A program made the position numbers and the translations under genes. Of a DNA stretch of 11,659 nucleotides, positions 6,729 to 11,659 are shown in pieces (positions within the stretch are counted from its first letter, which is position 1; each line of letters opens with the position of its first letter). The notes beneath the pieces were generated by a model that was given only the letters and a program-made list of their open reading frames with translations, ran no database searches and was not told where the DNA came from. This DNA comes from an uncultured Bacteroidales bacterium. Lineage in GTDB: Bacteria; Bacteroidota; Bacteroidia; Bacteroidales; UBA4417. The DNA is taken from positions 1 through 11,659 of the forward strand of contig CALCJE010000205.1 in the NCBI GenBank assembly GCA_937965665.1, written 5' to 3'.

Positions 6729-7925
6729 TTACCTGACTTTCGACCCCTTAAGGGCAAAGAATACAAGGTACAGGTAATAAACAATTAAACAGCTAATAGC
6801 GATAACCACGCTGCCTGTGATATCCTGGATGGCGCCCATAAGCGGCATGAGTATAGCGGCACCAATAACCGATGTGGCGATAATACCAGAAGCCACTTTG
6901 GCGTGTGGGCCTAAATCCTCCAGTGCAAGATTATAGATAACAGGCCACATGATGGAGTGGAAAAGCCCCGTTCCAAGGAATAACCACAGCGCAACCGTAC
7001 TGGCACTTGTCCCTAAACCAATTGATGCAAGTACAAATGCAGCTCCACCAAATGCACACAGGGTGAGGATTTGGCGGGCAGGGAATTTTTGAAGAATGAA
7101 AATACCCAATAAGCGGCCGACCATAAGTCCACCCCAGTAGTACTTCAGCATATCAGTTCTTTCGAGAGAGGAAAGGCTGAAACCCAGCTTTTCGGAATAG
7201 TCGGCGAAGAAACTTGGAATACCTATCTCAATGCCCATATAAACGAAGATAGCCAGGGAGCCTAGCCACACGTGAGTGTACTGAAAAGCACTTTGCTTAT
7301 AGGTTTTCTTTACTCCATTGGCATCTGTATCATCATTACCTTTTATTTCCGGAAGTTTAAGGAAAAACATAATGGCAAGGATCACTATGGTAATAACCGC
7401 GATGACGCCAAATGGAAACTGAACTGCTTTCGGGTCACTGGCATCGTTAACAATCAAAAGCGATACAAACACCGGTGCGATAACCGTGGCAACCGAGTTA
7501 AGCGCGTTGGTCAACGTTAATCGGCTTGCTGCAGTTTCTGGTGCGCCAAGTGCATTTACGTAAGGATTGGCGGCTACCTGTAGAATAACTACACCAATGG
7601 CAAATACAGCCACGCCAAACAGGAATGGGATGTACCCCATGGCCACCAGCGGAATGCACAGCAGGAAGCCAATGGCGATGAAGGCCAGACCGGACAACAC
7701 ACCTTTTTTATAGCCGATGCGGTTGATGATAAAACCTACCGGAACAGAGAGGGCATAAGCACCATAGAAAAAGCTGTTAGGAAGCTGCTTAAGCCGATTG
7801 TTGGAAAGAGCAAAAGCATCCTTCAGAAAATCGATCATGGAATTGTTCATGGTGGTTATGAATCCGAAAAGGAAAAACAACGAGGCCATTACAATAAGTG
7901 GAAACAAGTACTTGTTCTTACTCAT
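6729..7925 (-). CDS. FHS-family MFS sugar permease (glucose/galactose transporter GluP / fucose permease FucP-like)
   Basis: This 398-residue protein has about 12 hydrophobic segments and the hallmarks of the fucose-galactose-glucose:H+ symporter family: SLFFLFGF at residues 15-22, SFFYGAYALSVPVGF with GYKKG at 51-75, ILQVAANPYVNALG at 114-127, SRLTLTNALNS at 134-144, and FHSIMWPVIYNLAL at 322-335. Length is normal for the family (about 400-440). It acts in the inner membrane and is the last gene of the operon, 24 bp after galM and just before a terminator, so it most likely imports the sugar handled by the two enzymes. Compared with my memory of E. coli FucP, the position of Asp46 is Asn28 and that of Glu135 is Gln116, both uncharged. 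Gln at the second site is normal in GluP-type members. The exact substrate (galactose, glucose or another hexose) cannot be read from the sequence. Confidence 0.92.
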   Translation of the reverse strand: MSKNKYLFPLIVMASLFFLFGFITTMNNSMIDFLKDAFALSNNRLKQLPNSFFYGAYALSVPVGFIINRIGYKKGVLSGLAFIAIGFLLCIPLVAMGYIPFLFGVAVFAIGVVILQVAANPYVNALGAPETAASRLTLTNALNSVATVIAPVFVSLLIVNDASDPKAVQFPFGVIAVITIVILAIMFFLKLPEIKGNDDTDANGVKKTYKQSAFQYTHVWLGSLAIFVYMGIEIGIPSFFADYSEKLGFSLSSLERTDMLKYYWGGLMVGRLLGIFILQKFPARQILTLCAFGGAAFVLASIGLGTSASTVALWLFLGTGLFHSIMWPVIYNLALEDLGPHAKVASGIIATSVIGAAILMPLMGAIQDITGSVVIAISCLIVYYLYLVFFALKGSKVR

Positions 7926-7949
7926 AAAATTTGGGTTAAGGGGATAAAT

Positions 7950-9014
7950 TTATTTTGTTGAAAATTTATAGATACATGAATGACGGTATGCATCGCCGGG
8001 TTTCAGCAAGGTAGAGGGGAAACTAGGCTGATTCGGTGAATCTGGAAAATTCTGTGCTTCCAGGCACACCGCGGAACGCTTGGTGTAGGCTATGCCGCCT
8101 TTACCTTTTTCACTTCCATCGTGCCAGTTGGCCGAATAAAACTGAATCCCTGGCTGGGTAGTAAATACCTCCATCACGCGGCCTGAAACAGGATCGGAAT
8201 AAACCGCCGCAAGCCCCAATTCATTGAGCGGCTTGTTGAGCACCCAATTGTGGTCGTAACCCACGCCGTATTTCAGTTGTTCAAAGTCGGCATCAATCCG
8301 TTCGCCGATCACGTTTGGTTTGCGAAAATCCATCGGTGTGCCGGCTACTGCTTTCAATTCTCCTGTCGGTATCAGATTCTCATTCACGGGGGTGAATTGC
8401 AATGCATTGATCATCATCGTATGCCCGGTGATGTCTGTGTTTTCACATCCAGCCAGATTGAAGAATCCATGCGAACAGATATTCACATGCGTTGCCTTGT
8501 CAGTAGTTCCGAAATAATCCAGCACCAGTTCGTTCTTTTCAGTTAGTGTGTATGTAACCGAAAAATCCAGGTTGCCAGGATAGCCTTCTTCGCCGTCCAC
8601 ACTTTTGTATTTCAATTTTATGGACGGCTGTCCATTCTTTACAATAACACCTTCCGTATCAAACACCTGATTGTTGAACCCTTCCGGTCCACCGTGAAGG
8701 CTGTTTGAGCCATTGTTGACCGGGAGTTGATATGTCTTGCCATCGATAATGAATTTTCCGTTGGCGATCCGGTTGGCATAACGGCCACAAATGGCACCGA
8801 AGTAGGGCATACCTTTTAGCCATTCATCCACCGTTTCGAATCCCTGCAGAACATCCTTGAAATTTCCATCTCGGTCAGGGACATATATGCTCACGATTTT
8901 AGCACCGAAATTAGTGATTTGCACCACCATGCCATTAGCGTTTTTGAGTGTAAACAAAGATACGGATTTGCCCTTAAATGTGGCAGAAAAAGCCTTTTGA
9001 TCTATTAATTTCAT
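7950..9014 (-). CDS. galM: Aldose 1-epimerase (galactose mutarotase)
   Basis: This 354-residue protein interconverts alpha and beta anomers of hexoses such as galactose, supplying the alpha form to the kinase. The family landmarks are all present: GRYANRI at residues 78-83 (Arg82), SLHGGPEGFNNQVF with His107, SHGFFNLAG with catalytic His182, YDHNWVL with Asp254, and CLEAQNFPDSPNQP with catalytic base Glu319. These correspond to the known sugar-binding and catalytic His, Asp and Glu residues of bacterial GalM. Length is typical (about 340-380). I chose ATG 9014 (MKLIDQKAF) because the longer in-frame start at 9077 would overlap the kinase gene by 52 bp and add 21 residues without family resemblance. 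The gene lies 11 bp after the kinase and 24 bp before the permease. No signal peptide is seen, so it is probably cytoplasmic. Confidence 0.95.
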   Translation of the reverse strand: MKLIDQKAFSATFKGKSVSLFTLKNANGMVVQITNFGAKIVSIYVPDRDGNFKDVLQGFETVDEWLKGMPYFGAICGRYANRIANGKFIIDGKTYQLPVNNGSNSLHGGPEGFNNQVFDTEGVIVKNGQPSIKLKYKSVDGEEGYPGNLDFSVTYTLTEKNELVLDYFGTTDKATHVNICSHGFFNLAGCENTDITGHTMMINALQFTPVNENLIPTGELKAVAGTPMDFRKPNVIGERIDADFEQLKYGVGYDHNWVLNKPLNELGLAAVYSDPVSGRVMEVFTTQPGIQFYSANWHDGSEKGKGGIAYTKRSAVCLEAQNFPDSPNQPSFPSTLLKPGDAYRHSCIYKFSTK

Positions 9015-9025
9015 TTTTAAAGAAT

Positions 9026-10312
9026 CTAAATTTCTACTTTGATAGCTCCCTTTGCTCTGATAAAAAGCTTGTGACAACTTCCTTTTCCATAGACATGCTC
9101 CAAAGTTGCAACATATTTATTGACAAGATTTTGTGGTACAAAGGCCTGGATTGTTCCACCAAATCCACCACCATGAACGCGCCAGGCACCTTTGCCTTTC
9201 AGAATCATTTCGCTCAATGCCAGGGCCAGCGATACTACCTGATCGTCCTTGTGTACCACATCGAAAATATTTTGGTTGTACATGAATGAACTATAGCCAG
9301 ACTCCACAACCATTTTCAGAAAGGCCTGAAAATCGTTTCTTTCCAGGGCTGCTACCTGATCGACCACACGTTGGTTGTCGCCCTGGAAGTGATAAGCGCG
9401 GAGTATAGCGCGGTCACCGGTTTTTTTTCTTATAGCTGGAATTTTTTCAACAATTTGTTCCAGGCTTACCTGGCGAAGCACGTCTGCACCGAGTTCATGT
9501 GCTACGGATTTCATATCAGCAGGAAGGGAGGCATACTCCGCCTGGGAAGCGGCGTCATCATGTCCTCCGCCAACATCTGTAATCACCAGGGCGTAATCAG
9601 TAGCGACAAAGTCAAAATCCAGTGCTTTGACGATAGGTTTCGACGGGTCTTTGAAATCGATAGTGATGAGTCCACCTACCGAACATGCCGTCTGATCCAT
9701 GAGGCCGCAGGGTTTGCCGAAATAGTTGTTTTCTGACCATTGACCAATGATGGCATTTTGCACCGGATCAAGTTTGCCGTCATTGAAAAGGTGGCTGAGG
9801 ATAGCACCGATCAATACTTCGAATGAAGCAGACGAACTCAGCCCGGAACCTTTCGGCACTCTCCCATCGATAACAGCATCGAAGCCTCCAATGGAAAAAC
9901 CAAGTTCTTTCATGCGCGAACATATTCCCCTTACGAGGGATGCGGAGGTGTAAAATTCGTTTTTATCCGGACTCAGATTTGAAAGATCAACTTCGAAGGG
10001 CGGATATCCAACCGATAAAATGCGTATAACGCCGGTGTTGTTTTTAGCTGCAGCAGCAATATTGTCGAGATTAACGGCTCCGGCCAGCACACGTCCGTGG
10101 TTATGGTCGGTATGGTTGCCGCCAATTTCCGACCGCCCCGGCGAGCTGAAAATGTCAGCCTTGTCAGCATGGTATGTTTCCCTGAACTTTTCTAATACTG
10201 CTGCGTAGCGGAGTGTCTGATCTTTTAATACATCAGGATCGTTGCCATACAGGCTTTTAAGGGTGGTGTTGTTTTCATTTAATTTTGCAAGCAAAGTCTT
10301 AATATTTTCCAT
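9026..10312 (-). CDS. galK: Galactokinase-family GHMP kinase with variant sugar-binding motif
   Basis: This 428-residue protein has the three GHMP motifs. Motif 1 is SPGRSEIGGNHTDHNHG (residues 57-73), motif 2 is PKGSGLSSSASFE (153-165, the ATP phosphate loop), and motif 3 is HGGGFGG (380-386). LMDQ places the expected catalytic Asp at residue 206. By family it transfers phosphate from ATP to C1 of galactose in the cytoplasm. Motif 1 differs from the classical galactokinase signature GRxNLIGEHTDY: Asn66 stands where Glu contacts the sugar, and His70 where Tyr is usual. The protein is also about 40 residues longer at the N-terminus than E. coli GalK. I recall the GNHTDH form from many anaerobe proteins annotated as galactokinase, so this is a subfamily and not a mutation. 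It is first in the operon, behind the promoter at 10386-10415. Substrate is most likely galactose given GalM and the FHS permease, but a related sugar is possible. Confidence 0.88.
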   Translation of the reverse strand: MENIKTLLAKLNENNTTLKSLYGNDPDVLKDQTLRYAAVLEKFRETYHADKADIFSSPGRSEIGGNHTDHNHGRVLAGAVNLDNIAAAAKNNTGVIRILSVGYPPFEVDLSNLSPDKNEFYTSASLVRGICSRMKELGFSIGGFDAVIDGRVPKGSGLSSSASFEVLIGAILSHLFNDGKLDPVQNAIIGQWSENNYFGKPCGLMDQTACSVGGLITIDFKDPSKPIVKALDFDFVATDYALVITDVGGGHDDAASQAEYASLPADMKSVAHELGADVLRQVSLEQIVEKIPAIRKKTGDRAILRAYHFQGDNQRVVDQVAALERNDFQAFLKMVVESGYSSFMYNQNIFDVVHKDDQVVSLALALSEMILKGKGAWRVHGGGFGGTIQAFVPQNLVNKYVATLEHVYGKGSCHKLFIRAKGAIKVEI

Positions 10313-10385
10313 AATTATGTTTTATTTGATTCAGGTTGAAACGGCTTTTTTAAATGTCCGTTATATACTTAATGATCTGAAGTAC

Positions 10386-10415
10386 CAAAGATAAAAATCT
10401 TAAACGATTAAGCAA
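10386..10415 (-). promoter_or_regulatory. Bacteroidota -33/-7 promoter of the kinase-mutarotase-permease operon
   Basis: On the minus strand TTG (10415-10413) is followed after exactly 19 nt by TATCTTTG (10393-10386), matching the Bacteroidota consensus TTG-N19-21-TAnnTTTG. Transcription would start around 10378-10381, leaving a leader of about 65-70 nt before ATG 10312. The -33 element begins just 6 bp downstream of the TPR gene's stop codon, so the operon has its own promoter, though read-through from the TPR gene is not blocked by any terminator I can see. Confidence 0.75.
10399..10412. promoter_or_regulatory. Candidate LacI-type operator between the -33 and -7 elements
   Basis: CTTAAACGATTAAG is a 14-bp palindrome with six of seven pairs matching and a central CG, the form typical of LacI-family operators. 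It fills the spacer between the two promoter elements, where a bound repressor would block RNA polymerase. No regulator gene is in the window. Confidence 0.5.
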
Positions 10416-10421
10416 TGTAAT

Positions 10422-11659
10422 TTATGGTATGAGAATTGAATTCATTTGCTGCTTTGTTCCCTGGTGGTTACAATCCATTTCGAGAACCAGGCTTAATTGT
10501 GCTTTGGCCTTTTCAGTCTCACCCAGTCCGAGCAATCCTAATCCCATCAGGTAACGCGAATTGATCTCGTTGCGGCGATCAAGGTTTTCGTCCCAAATGA
10601 GCAGATCGGGCAGTGACACAGCGAAATAATCCACTTTAATATGATCGTTCAGATGTTCTTCGCCATAGGTTTTCAAGCGATTGAACCGTTGGCCGGCTTC
10701 CGCTTTCCTGTTCAGTTTCAATAAAGCGAGTCCCTGGTAATAGATTTTATCGGGATGCTGGTCGTTATAGAATATAGCGGCAGTTGGTTCGGTTGATCCT
10801 TCGGTAGCTTTCTCCCAGTAAACCCTGGCTGTTTGCATGTCGCCCCTGGCTTCGTAAATACATCCCAACCAGTAGTGTATATCGTTTTCGCGGGTACCGG
10901 TAAGTTTTCCTTCACCCAGGTTATGGGGATACGATTCGGTGGCCAGCAAATGCGCAATCGCTTCATTAAATTTCTGTTCAGAAAATGCTTTTTTGGCGAG
11001 TTCAATACGGGCATACAAATACTGGCCGGTTACCTTGCCTTCGCCGCCTTCCCAGGGATGAAAATTGCGGTTCATCAATAAATTGAGCGCTTTTTCATAA
11101 TCACCAAGCTGGTTATAAAGTGTAGCTCTTTCGAGGTAAAGGTCATCGCGGTATTCAACACAATCGGGGTGTTCTTCGAGTAAAGCCAGCCTTTCTGGAT
11201 GTGACCGGTTCAGTTTTTTGTAGAGCTGGTCTAACTCCATCAGCACCCGGGCATCAGTGGTTTCCAGATTAAAAGCTGCTTCCAGTTCGGTAAAGGCTTT
11301 TACCGGTTCATTCGTTTTGTTGTAATAAGCCAGGGCCAGGTTGCGCCGAACCGTAGGGAAATTGCTGTCAAGGCTACGCGAAAGTTCCCAACAACTGATT
11401 GCCTCGTTATACTGCCTTGCGTTATACCAGAAATTACCCAGGTAATAGGGCGCCCTGGCATCTGCAGCATTTACCTGCATGGCGCATTGAAGCGCGATGA
11501 CTTCTTCCAGGCGGTTCGGGAAACAAAAATCAGCATCCGTTTGAGCCGCCTTTTTAAAGAAAGCCAGTGCTGCTTCATTATTACCTTGAATATGCCTGCT
11601 CTGCTCGATTTTGAAAGGCGATCCTGATGCATACCATCCCATAAAATACCAGGCCATGG
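10422..11659 (-). CDS. TPR-repeat protein, C-terminal part of a DUF5107-type protein (5' end beyond window)
   Basis: At least 411 residues are open to the right edge. The ATG at 11657 lies inside repeat-like sequence (MAWYFMGWYASG...) and is probably internal. Helical tetratricopeptide-like repeats run along the length, for example APYYLGNFWYNARQYNEAI (residues 69-87), RRNLALAYYNKTNEPVKAF (104-122), LYLERATLYNQLGDYEKAL (173-191) and HYWLGCIYEARGDMQTA (261-277). Distinctive blocks HPWEGGEGKVTGQY (200-213), YPHNLGEGKLTG (243-254), YNDQHPDKIYYQGLAL (297-312) and DYFAVSLPDLLIW (343-355) are those I associate with the C-terminal half of proteins carrying an N-terminal DUF5107 domain. The biochemical role is unknown; such proteins are often found in carbohydrate utilisation loci. 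It lies 109 bp upstream of the kinase gene on the same strand, with no terminator between, so it may share function or partial transcription with the operon. Confidence 0.8.
   Translation of the reverse strand, partial: MAWYFMGWYASGSPFKIEQSRHIQGNNEAALAFFKKAAQTDADFCFPNRLEEVIALQCAMQVNAADARAPYYLGNFWYNARQYNEAISCWELSRSLDSNFPTVRRNLALAYYNKTNEPVKAFTELEAAFNLETTDARVLMELDQLYKKLNRSHPERLALLEEHPDCVEYRDDLYLERATLYNQLGDYEKALNLLMNRNFHPWEGGEGKVTGQYLYARIELAKKAFSEQKFNEAIAHLLATESYPHNLGEGKLTGTRENDIHYWLGCIYEARGDMQTARVYWEKATEGSTEPTAAIFYNDQHPDKIYYQGLALLKLNRKAEAGQRFNRLKTYGEEHLNDHIKVDYFAVSLPDLLIWDENLDRRNEINSRYLMGLGLLGLGETEKAKAQLSLVLEMDCNHQGTKQQMNSILIP

Noticed and set aside
9015..9077. Longer start for galM
   Set aside because: It would overlap the kinase gene by 52 bp and add 21 residues that do not resemble the mutarotase family; ATG 9014 begins exactly where the family fold begins.
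7272..10208. Plus-strand and out-of-frame minus-strand open frames within the permease, galM and galK genes
   Set aside because: All are shadows of well supported genes with strong family motifs on the minus strand.

Overview
The window reads as chromosomal DNA of a member of the Bacteroidota. Three things point there: a very large secreted protein built of PKD repeats and ending in a gliding-motility/type IX secretion (T9SS) type B sorting domain, a promoter of the Bacteroidota -33/-7 type (TTG-N19-TATCTTTG) upstream of the sugar operon, and mostly absent Shine-Dalgarno sites. I cannot name the genus. Every intact gene is on the minus strand, so the window reads right to left.

Region 1 (1-5750) is one uninterrupted minus-strand frame of at least 1916 residues. 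It has a signal peptide, 21 PKD-type repeats spaced 83-89 residues apart, and a C-terminal T9SS sorting domain whose last few tens of residues lie beyond the left edge. The first twelve repeats form four copies of an ordered three-repeat unit (A-B-C), which is the most distinctive structure here. A ladder of two cysteines per repeat runs through most of the array.

Region 2 (5751-6728) is a degraded interval. It holds an intact 71-residue two-helix membrane protein with its own terminator and an unusually strong ribosome binding site. Directly upstream is a frame without a start that looks like the C-terminal tail of a sodium:solute symporter. On the opposite strand is a short frame resembling the C-terminus of an IS1634-like (IS4 superfamily) transposase. 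My reading is a scar: an insertion element and a deletion removed most of a symporter gene.

Region 3 (6670-10415) is a compact sugar operon read as kinase, mutarotase, transporter: a galactokinase-family GHMP kinase, aldose 1-epimerase (GalM) and an FHS-family MFS sugar permease, with gaps of 11 and 24 bp, ending in a strong hairpin terminator. Its promoter carries a CG-centred palindrome between the -33 and -7 elements, the expected place for a LacI-type repressor. Together the genes would import a hexose, interconvert its anomers and phosphorylate it. The kinase has a non-canonical sugar-binding motif and the permease lacks both acidic residues that matter in E. coli FucP, so galactose as substrate is likely but not certain. 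GalT and GalE are not in the window.

Region 4 (10422-11659) is the C-terminal TPR part of a large protein of the type with an N-terminal DUF5107 domain, cut by the right edge. Such proteins are commonly associated with carbohydrate utilisation genes.
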